A DNA stretch of 64,000 bases from Lachnospiraceae bacterium. GTDB taxonomy: Bacteria > Bacillota > Clostridia > Lachnospirales > Lachnospiraceae. The notes under the pieces were generated by a model. It had not been told where the DNA came from. It worked only from the letters and a program-made list of their open reading frames with translations, and made no database searches. The position numbers were made by a program, and so were the translations under genes. Shown piece by piece: positions 44,143-53,153 of the stretch (its first letter is position 1; every line of letters begins with the position of its first letter). The stretch is taken from the NCBI GenBank assembly GCA_017542245.1, contig JAFXXN010000175.1:1-64000 (forward strand), in the 5' to 3' direction.

Positions 44143-45147
44143 TTGGCAAAAAGAATGATAACCACCGAGTTTACCGTTGAGGACAGTGCAGTCGAAGGAA
44201 CACTTCGTCCGCAGCTTCTCAAGGATTACATCGGTCAGGAAAAAGTCAAAGATAATTTAAAAATATATATAGATGCAGCAAAACAAAGAAATGAATCATT
44301 AGATCATGTGCTTCTTTTCGGGCCTCCCGGACTCGGTAAAACGACTCTCGCAGGCATTATTGCAAATGAGATGGGGGTCAATATAAAGACAACTACTGGG
44401 CCTGCAATAGAAAAAGCAGGAGATATGGCAGCAATTCTAAACGGACTAAAAGAAGGAGATGTTCTTTTTATTGATGAGATCCACCGGCTTAACCGTCAGG
44501 TTGAAGAGCTTCTGTATCCTGCGATGGAAGATTTTTGTATTGATATTGTTATCGGACGCGGCGCAGCAGCCAAATCCATAAGACTTGACCTTCCAAAGTT
44601 TACACTTGTCGGTGCTACAACAAGAGCAGGCATGCTTACGGCTCCGTTAAGAGACAGATTTGGAGTTGTAAGCAGACTGGAGTTTTATACTATTTCTGAA
44701 TTAAAGGATATAATTACCAGATCTGCAAATGTATTAAATGTTGAGATTGATTCCGAAGGAGCTGTTGAACTTGCCAGACGTTCCAGAGGAACTCCAAGAC
44801 TTGCAAACAGGTTTTTAAAAAGAATCAGGGATTTTGCCCAGGTAAAATATGACGGCAAAATCACTCTTGAGGTTGCAAATTTTGCGCTCGATCTGATGGA
44901 AGTTGATAAACTTGGTCTGGACAATATTGACAGAGCTATCCTTAACACTATGATCAGTAAGTTTGACGGCGGTCCTGTAGGTATTGATGCAATAGCTACC
45001 ACAATAGGCGAGGATTCCGGTACAGTAGAAGATGTTTATGAGCCGTATCTTGTTCAATCGGGACTGATTGCAAGAACTCCACGTGGTAGAATAGTTACAA
45101 GAGAAGGCTATTTGCATTTGGGACTTGATAAGCCCGAAAAAAAGTGA
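44143..45147 (+). CDS. ruvB: Holliday junction helicase RuvB
   Basis: 334 residues from TTG 44143, six bases after GGAGG. AAA+ motor that drives branch migration with RuvA: Walker A GPPGLGKT (residues 60-67), Walker [10 protein letters not shown], the sensor segment [18 protein letters not shown], arginine finger region, and a C-terminal winged helix ([18 protein letters not shown]). Second gene of the ruvAB operon, followed within 25 bases by the chorismate mutase-shikimate kinase gene, so those may share the transcript. RuvC is not in the window. Confidence 0.98.
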   Translation: MAKRMITTEFTVEDSAVEGTLRPQLLKDYIGQEKVKDNLKIYIDAAKQRNESLDHVLLFGPPGLGKTTLAGIIANEMGVNIKTTTGPAIEKAGDMAAILNGLKEGDVLFIDEIHRLNRQVEELLYPAMEDFCIDIVIGRGAAAKSIRLDLPKFTLVGATTRAGMLTAPLRDRFGVVSRLEFYTISELKDIITRSANVLNVEIDSEGAVELARRSRGTPRLANRFLKRIRDFAQVKYDGKITLEVANFALDLMEVDKLGLDNIDRAILNTMISKFDGGPVGIDAIATTIGEDSGTVEDVYEPYLVQSGLIARTPRGRIVTREGYLHLGLDKPEKK

Positions 45148-45169
45148 TATTCAAAAAGGTATTATATTT

Positions 45170-45955
45170 ATGGTTGATTTAAAAGAACTTCGTAAGGATA
45201 TAGATATAGTTGATGCCGAACTTCTCACCGCTTTCAGGAAAAGATTCGAAATTACGGAAAAAATCGGTGAATATAAAGCTGAAACAAATGCAGAATTATT
45301 CTGCCCGGAAAGAGAAGAAGAAAAGCTGGATGATTTGAGAAAAAAACTTAATGATTCTGAATATGCGCCATATATAGTCGATCTTTACAAATGTATTATG
45401 GATTACTCTAAATATCAACAGAGTAACAATATTTTCGGTACTAAAGATATATTTCTCATAGGAATGCCCGGATGTGGAAAGACAACTATCGGGAGATTGC
45501 TTGCTGATAAAATGCAGAGGAATTTTATTGATATGGATATCCTCTTTGAAAATACGTATAAGATATCACCTGCGAAAATGATTGAGGATAAAGGTGAGGC
45601 TTTTTTCAGAGACAGTGAAACTGAACTTTTAAAGAAAATTGTTTTAAAACCTCACAGCCAAAAGGATGGTGATACCATACATGCAAGGATTATCTCATGT
45701 GGTGGAGGAATTGTCTGCCGCGATGATAACAAAGAGCTTTTAAAAACTAATTCCATCGTCTGTTATATCAAAAGAGATTTAGCGAAACTTACCGTAAAGG
45801 GAAGACCTCTTTCTCAGAAAAACGGTATTGCAGCATTGTATGATCAAAGAAAAGAAAAATATGAGAGTTGGTGTGATCATATTATTGAAAATGACCGAAC
45901 ACCGAATGAATGTGCTGACAGGATCATCAGTCATATAAAAGAAGATAATAAATAA
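45170..45955 (+). CDS. Fused chorismate mutase / shikimate kinase
   Basis: 261 residues from ATG 45170 (AAAAGGT upstream; the open frame reaches back into ruvB). Residues about 1-85 form an AroQ-type chorismate mutase (LKELRKDIDIVDAELL, RFEITEKIGEYKA). Residues about 95-261 form shikimate kinase with Walker A GMPGCGKTTIG, DMD, FFRDSE, ISCGGGIV and the KGRPLS lid arginine; all expected residues look intact. The enzyme would catalyse step 5 of the shikimate pathway and the first step towards phenylalanine and tyrosine, which are not consecutive. Follows ruvB closely and precedes trkA by 29 bases. Confidence 0.93.
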   Translation: MVDLKELRKDIDIVDAELLTAFRKRFEITEKIGEYKAETNAELFCPEREEEKLDDLRKKLNDSEYAPYIVDLYKCIMDYSKYQQSNNIFGTKDIFLIGMPGCGKTTIGRLLADKMQRNFIDMDILFENTYKISPAKMIEDKGEAFFRDSETELLKKIVLKPHSQKDGDTIHARIISCGGGIVCRDDNKELLKTNSIVCYIKRDLAKLTVKGRPLSQKNGIAALYDQRKEKYESWCDHIIENDRTPNECADRIISHIKEDNK

Positions 45956-45984
45956 AACCGGTTGTTTACGGTTTCGGAGGAAAA

Positions 45985-47349
45985 ATGAAAATCATTGTTG
46001 TTGGATGCGGTAAAGTAGGTATTGCCATTGTTGAACAGCTTGTTGCCGAAGGACATACGGTTACCGTTGTGGATAATAATAAAGAAAGGCTTGGAGCAAG
46101 ACTCGGAGGTCTCGATGTTCTTACATACTGTGGTGACGGTTGCAGTTCAGCAACTCTTGACGGCGCAGGAATAAAGGATACGGATCTATTTATTGCCGCA
46201 ATGGATACGGATGAGACCAATCTTCTAAGCTGCGTTATAGCAAAAAAGAAAAGCAGTAACCGCTGCAAAACCATAGCAAGAGTAAGAAATCCCATCTACA
46301 GTATGGAAACAAATTTCCTTAAGCAGGAACTTGATATAGATATTGTTGTCAATCCTGAGCTTGCAACTGCTGACGAATTTGCACGTATTTTTAAATTCCC
46401 ATATGCAACACAGATAGATACATTTTATATTCAGCGTGCAGAACTTGTTCATTTTAAGATCAAATCGGATTCAAAGCTAAAAGATGTCAGTCTTATGGAC
46501 ATCAGAATGAAGTATAACTGCAAAGTTCTTATATGTATGGTTGAAAGAGGCGATGAAGTATTCATTCCGGATGGTCATTTTGTCCTAAAAGAAGGCGATA
46601 TGGTCGGAGCCATGGGTAACCAGAAGGATATCTATTCATTTTTCCAGAAATTCGGATTCGCTACAAAAAAAGCCTCTAACGTTATCATTGTAGGCGGGGG
46701 TAAAACCGGTTATTATGTGGCAAGGAACCTTATAAATTCCGGCATCACTGTTAAGATAATAGAAATAGACAGGAAAAGATGTGATTTTCTTTCGGAAAAT
46801 CTTGAAGGTATTGATGTAATATGTGGTGACGGAACAACTAAAGATCTTTTAATAGAAGAAGGAATCCAAAATGCTGCCGGACTGGCCGCACTTACCGATA
46901 TTGACGAAGAAAACCTGCTCCTTTCGCTTAACGCCAAGTCAATTACTGATGTAAAAACAGCTACTAAAGTAAGCAGGACCAATTTTGAAGATGTTATAGG
47001 AAAACTTAATCTTGATACAATAATATTCCCAAATAAAATAGTATCAGACAGGGTTTTACAGTTTGTAAGGTCACTTCAATATACATTGGGAAGTAATATA
47101 GAGTCTTTCAGACGTCTTGGCGGAGGAAAAGCCGAAGCTCTCGGTTTTAAAGTTACAGATCAGTCAAATATCACGGGAAAAGCTCTTATGGATATTAAGA
47201 TTAAGAAGAATGTACTGATCTGCCTGATTTCAAGAAACGGAAAAAATATTATCCCTTCAGGTTCAGATACCATAGAAGTAGATGACAGAGTTGTAATAGT
47301 TCATTCAAATGCCGATATCAAAAATATTGATGACATTCTTGAAAATTAA
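45985..47349 (+). CDS. trkA: Trk potassium uptake protein TrkA
   Basis: 454 residues. Cytoplasmic NAD-binding regulator of potassium uptake, with the two-fold layout of full-length TrkA: RCK-N with VVGCGKVGIAIVEQL (about 4-18), RCK-C (about 135-215), a second RCK-N with IIVGGGKTGYYVARNL (about 233-248) and a second RCK-C (about 370-454). GGAGG ribosome site. The membrane partner TrkH follows after 52 bases, a gap that contains a small CTTCTC/GAGAAG hairpin next to the trkH ribosome site. Confidence 0.96.
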   Translation: MKIIVVGCGKVGIAIVEQLVAEGHTVTVVDNNKERLGARLGGLDVLTYCGDGCSSATLDGAGIKDTDLFIAAMDTDETNLLSCVIAKKKSSNRCKTIARVRNPIYSMETNFLKQELDIDIVVNPELATADEFARIFKFPYATQIDTFYIQRAELVHFKIKSDSKLKDVSLMDIRMKYNCKVLICMVERGDEVFIPDGHFVLKEGDMVGAMGNQKDIYSFFQKFGFATKKASNVIIVGGGKTGYYVARNLINSGITVKIIEIDRKRCDFLSENLEGIDVICGDGTTKDLLIEEGIQNAAGLAALTDIDEENLLLSLNAKSITDVKTATKVSRTNFEDVIGKLNLDTIIFPNKIVSDRVLQFVRSLQYTLGSNIESFRRLGGGKAEALGFKVTDQSNITGKALMDIKIKKNVLICLISRNGKNIIPSGSDTIEVDDRVVIVHSNADIKNIDDILEN

Positions 47350-47401
47350 AATATTTTTAATTTATGGGAGGAATTGCTTCTCTTATGAGAAGTAGGGAAT
47401 A

Positions 47402-48844
47402 ATGAATTACGGAGTTGTTATTTATGTACTTGGCATGATCCTTAAGGCAGAGGCCGCTTTTATGTTTTTTCCGTTTATAGTTGGTATTATTTATGGTGAA
47501 AACAGTGGCTTCAGCTATCTGATCACTGCCGGAATATGTCTTGCCTGCGGGCTTCTTATGAATATCAAAAAGCCTAAAAAAGGCGGACTTTTCCTAAAAG
47601 AAGGCTTCTTTGTTGTTGCATTGGGCTGGATAGTTATGTCTTTATTCGGAGCACTTCCGTTTGTTCTGTCAGGTGATATTGAAAGATATATAGATGCAGT
47701 TTTTGAGACTGCCTCAGGTTTTTCTACAACAGGATCAACAATCCTTTCCGATGTTGAAGCAATGAGTCATGCAGGATTATTCTGGAGAAGCTTTACTCAC
47801 CTTTTAGGCGGAATGGGAGTATTTGTGTTCCTATCGGCATTGCTTCCCATGCTTGGAGGTAATCCGATAAATCTGATGAAAGCAGAGAGTACCGGTCCTT
47901 CTGTAGACAAACTTGTTCCGAGAATGAAAGATACGGTTAAGATATTGTATTCGATATATCTTATAATGGCTGCTGTCGAATGCATAATTCTTCTTATCTG
48001 CGGGCTGGATCTTTTTGAAAGTTTATGTACAACATTCGGTACTGTCGGAACCGGCGGATTCGGTATAAGAAATGACAGTCTTGCTTCACTTTCACCTTCA
48101 GTACAGTGGGTAGTAACAATCTTTATGATACTGAGCGGTGTTAACTACAGTATGTATTTCCTAATACTCAGGAAAAAGCTTAAACAGGCTATTACATTAG
48201 AAGAAGTAAGGTTATATCTTATAGTAATCATACTTGCCGTTGCTGCGATTTCAATAAATATTTATTCATTGTATCCGTCTTTATCTGAAACGGTAAGGGC
48301 AGCATCATTCCAGGTAGGTACGCTTATTACTTCTACAGGATTTGCTACAGCGGATTTTGATATGTGGCCCGAATTCTCAAAGGCTGTGCTTATATTATGC
48401 ATGTTCATGGGTGCCTGTGCGGGAAGTACCGGCGGCGGTCTTAAAATGAGCCGTGTACTGATCATGGTCAAGAGTATGAAGAAACAGATAAAGACTCTTA
48501 TACATCCGAGAGCAGTCGCAAAGATACGTATGGACGGCAGTGTGCTTGATGATGAAACGGTACATTCTACTGCAGTTTATGTTTTCATATTTGTTGCTGT
48601 GTTTGCAGTTTCAACCCTTATAGTTTCTTTGGACGGACATGATTTTACAACTAACTTTACGGCAGTTCTGGCAACTTTAAACAATATGGGACCGGGTCTT
48701 AATAAGGTAGGCCCAACATGTAATTTTGGATTCTTCTCAGATGTATCAAAGCTCGTATTGATTTTTGACATGCTTGCGGGACGTTTGGAACTGTTACCTA
48801 TGCTTCTTATAATTACACCGAAGAGTTGGAGACGTAATTTATAA
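47402..48844 (+). CDS. trkH: Trk potassium channel subunit TrkH
   Basis: 480 residues with about ten membrane helices. Ion-conducting subunit with repeated pore segments: ETASGFSTTGSTIL, FGTVGTGGFGI, STGFATADFD and LATLNNMGPGLNKVGP. Imports potassium together with TrkA, probably with gating by NAD or ATP binding to TrkA. Second gene of the trkAH operon; a two-way terminator follows. Confidence 0.96.
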   Translation: MNYGVVIYVLGMILKAEAAFMFFPFIVGIIYGENSGFSYLITAGICLACGLLMNIKKPKKGGLFLKEGFFVVALGWIVMSLFGALPFVLSGDIERYIDAVFETASGFSTTGSTILSDVEAMSHAGLFWRSFTHLLGGMGVFVFLSALLPMLGGNPINLMKAESTGPSVDKLVPRMKDTVKILYSIYLIMAAVECIILLICGLDLFESLCTTFGTVGTGGFGIRNDSLASLSPSVQWVVTIFMILSGVNYSMYFLILRKKLKQAITLEEVRLYLIVIILAVAAISINIYSLYPSLSETVRAASFQVGTLITSTGFATADFDMWPEFSKAVLILCMFMGACAGSTGGGLKMSRVLIMVKSMKKQIKTLIHPRAVAKIRMDGSVLDDETVHSTAVYVFIFVAVFAVSTLIVSLDGHDFTTNFTAVLATLNNMGPGLNKVGPTCNFGFFSDVSKLVLIFDMLAGRLELLPMLLIITPKSWRRNL

Positions 48845-48892
48845 GCTTAAAAATTTTTAAGTAAAAGATATATGTTAATCAGCATAAAAAGA

Positions 48893-48940
48893 CCCGGAAT
48901 CAGAGATTCCATAACGGAATTTCTTCTTCCGGGATTTTTT
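48893..48940. terminator. Two-way terminator between trkH and the epimerase gene
   Basis: CCCGGAA (48893-48899) pairs with TTCCGGG (48927-48933), with an inner ATTCC/GGAAT stem. T-run on the plus side, and the complementary A-run on the other side gives a T-run for minus-strand transcripts. Confidence 0.9.
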
Positions 48941-48978
48941 TATCTTAAAGAATTTACAAATAACGAAATCTTACATCA

Positions 48979-49677
48979 TTATTTCTGACCGTAATATGCA
49001 TTTGCACCGTGCTTGCGGAAATAATGCTTATCTAACAAACTCTGGGGCACGGGTGATATAGTGCAGCCCGAAAGAGAAAGATTATGCCAGGCCATAAATG
49101 AAACTTCTTCAAGAACGATGGCATTTTCCACAGCTTTTGCAGGATTCTTTCCCCATGTGAAAGGTCCGTGAGACTTAAGAAGAACAGCCGGAACATCCAT
49201 GGGTTTAATCCCGCGTGTCATAAATGTTTCTATGATAAGTTTTCCAGTATTTCCCTCATAATCTTCATCAATCTCTTCCTGTGAAAGACACCTTGCGCAG
49301 GGAACAGGACCATAAAAATAATCAGCATGGGTTGTTCCTAAAGCAGGTACATCCATACCTTGCTGAGCCATAACCGTAGCCCATCTTGAATGAGTATGGA
49401 CTATGCCACCTAAATCTTTATATTCTCTGTAAAGAGCAAGATGAGTGGGCGTATCGGACGAAGGACGAAGATTGCCTTCAACAATTTTACCTTCAAGGTC
49501 AAGAACAACCATATCATCCGGCTTCATAGTGTCATATGAAACTCCTGAAGGTTTGATGACAACAAGACCCTTTTCGCGGTCAATTCCAGAAACATTACCC
49601 CAGGTAAGAGTTATCAGATTGTGTTTCGGGAGAAGCAGATTGGCCTCACAGACTTCTTTTTTTAATTCTTCTAACAT
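48979..49677 (-). CDS. araD: L-ribulose-5-phosphate 4-epimerase
   Basis: 232 residues, usual length. Class II aldolase fold with zinc-binding histidines in GGIVHTHSRWA (His95 and His97) and a third in LLKSHGPFTWG (about 171), and the substrate segments TWGNVSG, KPSGVSYD and RPSSDTPTHLALY. Converts L-ribulose 5-phosphate to D-xylulose 5-phosphate in arabinose (or ascorbate-type) catabolism. AGGTGG ribosome site. Lies 26 bases after a HAD phosphatase gene on the same strand. No araA, araB or regulator is in the window. UlaF/SgbE-type roles cannot be excluded. Confidence 0.93.
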   Translation of the reverse strand: MLEELKKEVCEANLLLPKHNLITLTWGNVSGIDREKGLVVIKPSGVSYDTMKPDDMVVLDLEGKIVEGNLRPSSDTPTHLALYREYKDLGGIVHTHSRWATVMAQQGMDVPALGTTHADYFYGPVPCARCLSQEEIDEDYEGNTGKLIIETFMTRGIKPMDVPAVLLKSHGPFTWGKNPAKAVENAIVLEEVSFMAWHNLSLSGCTISPVPQSLLDKHYFRKHGANAYYGQK

Positions 49678-49703
49678 GTTTCCACCTTTTCCGTTTTGAC
49701 GGA

Positions 49704-50315
49704 TTACCTTTCTGTATTTTTCAATAATTTTTTCAGCTCTTCATGAGCCTGATCTTTTTCTTTATATTGAATCCCGTGTATGCCAAGTTTAACGGCTGCA
49801 TCGATATTCTTTTTTGTATCATCAATAAAGACCGTTTCTTCAGCTTTTAATCCGTACTTTGAGAGGAGCAGAAGATAAATCTCGGGATCCGGTTTTGTCA
49901 TTTTTACTGTATATGAAAGAATCCCGCCATCAAGATAAGGAATAAAAGATGTTGCATCTTTACACTGATCTAAAGCTTTTTGGGAATAGTTTGAAAGATA
50001 ATAAAGCTTATAACCCCGGCTGTGAAGATCATTAATCCATTCCATAGTTTCAGGCTTAAGAATGACCATGCCTGAAACATTATCAAAACCTTTGTGTATC
50101 TCAGAAGCTATTTCAGGATCGTTCTTAACAAAAAAATCAATGACTTCTTCGTCACTGTATACTCCTCTGTCAAATTCAACCCATGCATCGGAAAGAACAG
50201 AAGCACGGCCGATACGTTCTACCATTTCATCACTAAATCCCTTTTCTGAAAGAAATTTTCTCCAACAGAAATCAGCCAGTACATTTCCTATGTCAAAAAT
50301 AATATTTTTAATCAT
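49704..50315 (-). CDS. HAD superfamily hydrolase (YihX-like sugar phosphatase)
   Basis: 203 residues. HAD subfamily IA: motif I FDIGNVLADF (about 6-15, the DxGN form seen in YihX-type phosphatases), motif II YYLSNYS, motif III with Lys in KMTKPDPEIY, motif IV VFIDDTKKNID. Dephosphorylates small metabolites, possibly a sugar phosphate given the araD gene directly downstream. Promoter TTGACA-N18-TAATAT lies upstream (50364-50393). Substrate uncertain. Confidence 0.92.
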   Translation of the reverse strand: MIKNIIFDIGNVLADFCWRKFLSEKGFSDEMVERIGRASVLSDAWVEFDRGVYSDEEVIDFFVKNDPEIASEIHKGFDNVSGMVILKPETMEWINDLHSRGYKLYYLSNYSQKALDQCKDATSFIPYLDGGILSYTVKMTKPDPEIYLLLLSKYGLKAEETVFIDDTKKNIDAAVKLGIHGIQYKEKDQAHEELKKLLKNTER

Positions 50316-50363
50316 ATATTTAACCCTTTTGCTTTCTATTCCTACATTCGGAATACGATAGAA

Positions 50364-50393
50364 ATATTACCACATACTATATATTTGTGTCAA
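50364..50393 (-). promoter_or_regulatory. Promoter of the HAD phosphatase/araD operon
   Basis: On the minus strand TTGACA (50388-50393), 18 bases, TAATAT (50364-50369), about 50 bases before the start codon. Confidence 0.65.
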
Positions 50394-50405
50394 GTACTGA
50401 CTATA

Positions 50406-50419
50406 GTGACAATTGACAT
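50406..50419 (+). repeat. Solo tail of the dispersed repeat
   Basis: GTGACAATTGACA is identical to the tail of copy 1 (GTGACAATTGACA) but without hairpins. It lies 34 bases before copy 7 and may mark a second, decayed insertion. Confidence 0.5.
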
Positions 50420-50452
50420 ATCAGTATTCTGATGTTAAAATATTAAATTGGG

Positions 50453-50528
50453 TTATTATAAAAAATGATGCAGAGCATCGTTTTGTTACTGAGGTAATGC
50501 TGAAGGCATTTTCGATGTAACATTGATG
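50453..50528 (+). repeat. Two-hairpin dispersed repeat, copy 7
   Basis: GATGC-aga-GCATC, TTTTGTTA, then AATGC-tgaag-GCATT (both stem sides changed relative to copy 5, keeping pairing) and GTAACATTGATG. 28 bases before the histidine kinase start. Confidence 0.88.
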
Positions 50529-50556
50529 TTTTTTAGGAACTTTAAGGAGTTTTATA

Positions 50557-53136
50557 ATGAAACAGAATGAAGACAGTAATGAGTTGTTTCAGGCAGCTCA
50601 TTTAACCATACTTTTAACATATTCGGTGTTTTCAATAGTACTGATATTTGAATCACTGCTCATGAATTGGGAGATATGGCCGCTTTTTGTCATAGCCGGA
50701 GGAGTTGTATTTAGCTGGGTACTCCATATAAGCAATTCCATAAATGAGAAAAACAGAATCTGGATATATTCCTGCCTGACCATGTTCGCTTTTTTCTTCT
50801 ATGGAAGTCATATTACCAGTGTTTTTGATACTGTTGCGGTTATGTCGGTCATTCTTATACTTTACACCATGACCGGTATGAAAAATCTGATCACATTTCT
50901 TCAGATCATATATTATATCACTCTTGCTTATGGTTTAGGCTTATTATGGCAGGAAGGTACTGCATTTGACAGTCTTATAATAAGCCGTTCCATCCTTCAC
51001 TTTATAGTTGTAACCTTTATAAGCTGTATATCAAGGATAATAATAGACAAATGGACATTTGTTCTTAACCGTTCAAAGAATGAGATAGAAAATCTTACCG
51101 ATGCCACAGACAGATTAAACGATTTTCTGGCTAATGTTTCTCATGAAATCCGTACTCCGGTAAATGCCGTAATAGGTCTGACAAGTATCTGTATCGATGA
51201 AGAAAACGATGCCGAAAAGCTTGCAAACCTTAGTGCTGTCAGAGATGCCGGACGCCGTGTGGCTGAACAGATAGGCGATATACTTGATTATTCTGAGATT
51301 GACAGAAATAAACTTACCAATAACATGGAGGATTATATCCTTTCTTCAGTTCTTAATGACCTTGTTTCAGAACTTAAGCCATACAGAACAGAAAATATTG
51401 AGCTCATAATCGATGTGGATCCGACCATTCCGTCCGTTCTTCATTCAGACGTTACAAAGATTAAAAAAATCTTAAGACACCTTATAATGAACGGTATAAA
51501 ATATACCCGAGAGGGCGGAGTATACGTAAGGATATCCATGGAAAAGGAACCTTATGGCATAAATCTTCTGATAGAGGTTACCGATACCGGTATCGGTATG
51601 ACTGAAGCAGAGATAGAAAAAGTATTTGTCAGATTCTTCCAGGCTGATTCGGGAAGAACGAGGCAGGGCAGCGGGCTTGGAATCGGTATGTCTATTGTTT
51701 ACGGATTTGTATCATCGCTTGGCGGTTTTATGATGGTAAACAGTAAAATAAATGAAGGTACTACCGTAAAAGTAAGCATACCTCATAAGGTTATTGACCC
51801 TGCAAGCTGTATGTCTGTAAATTACAGGAATTCCTTATGTCTGGGCGCATACCTTCATTTTGACAAATTCGAGAATCCTTCTGTCAGGGAGTATTACAAT
51901 AATGTGGTCCATAATATTGTAAACGGACTCGGCGTACAGATGCACCGTGTAGACAATGTAGAAAATCTGAAGAAATTAACAGAGACCGTTAGGCTTACAC
52001 ATCTTTTTGTTGGCGAAGAAGAGTACCTTGCTGCGAAAGACTATCTTGAGAACCTTTTATCAAACACAGTTATAATAGTCGTTGCGGGAAGTGATTTTGT
52101 TCTTCCTTCGAATTCCAGGGCAAGAATTATGGAAAAACCTTTCTATTGCTTCCCTGTCGTAACTATTTTAAATTCGGATGCTGACAGTGACGATACGATC
52201 GAGACTTCGATGTACTGCAGAGGTGTCAGGGCGCTTGTTGTAGATGATGAGCCTATGAATCTGACCGTTGCCAGAAATATCTTTAACAGGTACGGAATGA
52301 TAGTAACTACTGCAACATCAGGTCAGGAAGCGATCGATCTTTGCCGCGAAAAAGATTTTGATATAGTTTTCATGGATCATATGATGCCCGGTATGGACGG
52401 TGTTGAGGCAATGAAGAGAATAAGTGTTGAAAGGGCTAAAATGAGGAGTTATATTCCTATGGTAGCTCTTACTGCCAATGCCGTAAGTACAGCAAAAGAA
52501 ATGTTTCTTTCCGAAGGCTTCGACGGTTTTGTAAGCAAGCCAATAGAACTTGTTGAACTTGAAAGAGTTATAAAGAAAGTTCTTCCTCATAATATGATTA
52601 CATATGAAACGAACGAAATTGTAAGTGACGGTGATATAGGAACTGATATAACCACAGTTAATGATACAGTCAAAAACACTGCTGAAAACTCTTCAGAAAA
52701 CAATACATATGTCGTTGATTTCGAACCTGTTGATAAGCAAGGAGGAAAAGTACCTTGCGATCAGTATCAATCTTCAGATATGATAACGAATCTTAAAAAG
52801 ATTGGGATAGATACCGAAACAGGATTGAAATACTGTATGAATGAGGAAGACTTTTATAAAACTGTTATACTTGAATATGTTGCAGACTCAGATAACAAGA
52901 GAAACAGTTTAAATAAATTCTTTAAAGAAGAAGATTTTAACAATTACAGGATTGTTATTCACGCGTTAAAGAGTACTTCTCAAATGATCGGAGCACTTGA
53001 TCTGTACAGTGAAGCAAAGATGCTGGAAGGTGCCGCAAAAGAGGGAAATTCGGATTATATAAAGAAAAATCATTTACGAGTTTACGATATGTATGAAAAA
53101 TTGACTTCTAATCTGTCAATATTACTTAAAGAGTGA
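50557..53136 (+). CDS. Hybrid sensor histidine kinase with receiver and Hpt domains
   Basis: 859 residues. About six N-terminal membrane helices (12-170) without a large external domain, then HisKA with His196 in NVSHEIRTPVN, an ATPase domain (GIGMTEAEIEKVF, RQGSGLGIGMSIV), a poorly conserved middle segment (about 420-560), a receiver domain with Asp607 in VFMDHMMPGMDG, and a C-terminal histidine-phosphotransfer domain with His802 (IHALKSTSQMIGA). It therefore carries a full phosphorelay His-Asp-His in one protein; the final response regulator is not adjacent. AAGGAG ribosome site; the next hybrid kinase follows after 17 bases. The signal is unknown, probably membrane-borne. Confidence 0.93.
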   Translation: MKQNEDSNELFQAAHLTILLTYSVFSIVLIFESLLMNWEIWPLFVIAGGVVFSWVLHISNSINEKNRIWIYSCLTMFAFFFYGSHITSVFDTVAVMSVILILYTMTGMKNLITFLQIIYYITLAYGLGLLWQEGTAFDSLIISRSILHFIVVTFISCISRIIIDKWTFVLNRSKNEIENLTDATDRLNDFLANVSHEIRTPVNAVIGLTSICIDEENDAEKLANLSAVRDAGRRVAEQIGDILDYSEIDRNKLTNNMEDYILSSVLNDLVSELKPYRTENIELIIDVDPTIPSVLHSDVTKIKKILRHLIMNGIKYTREGGVYVRISMEKEPYGINLLIEVTDTGIGMTEAEIEKVFVRFFQADSGRTRQGSGLGIGMSIVYGFVSSLGGFMMVNSKINEGTTVKVSIPHKVIDPASCMSVNYRNSLCLGAYLHFDKFENPSVREYYNNVVHNIVNGLGVQMHRVDNVENLKKLTETVRLTHLFVGEEEYLAAKDYLENLLSNTVIIVVAGSDFVLPSNSRARIMEKPFYCFPVVTILNSDADSDDTIETSMYCRGVRALVVDDEPMNLTVARNIFNRYGMIVTTATSGQEAIDLCREKDFDIVFMDHMMPGMDGVEAMKRISVERAKMRSYIPMVALTANAVSTAKEMFLSEGFDGFVSKPIELVELERVIKKVLPHNMITYETNEIVSDGDIGTDITTVNDTVKNTAENSSENNTYVVDFEPVDKQGGKVPCDQYQSSDMITNLKKIGIDTETGLKYCMNEEDFYKTVILEYVADSDNKRNSLNKFFKEEDFNNYRIVIHALKSTSQMIGALDLYSEAKMLEGAAKEGNSDYIKKNHLRVYDMYEKLTSNLSILLKE

Positions 53137-53153
53137 TTATCGAGGGACAAAGT

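Noticed and set aside
47378-47393. CTTCTC-TTAT-GAGAAG hairpin between trkA and trkH
   Set aside because: Six pairs of modest strength next to a ribosome site; could be chance and shows no terminator run.
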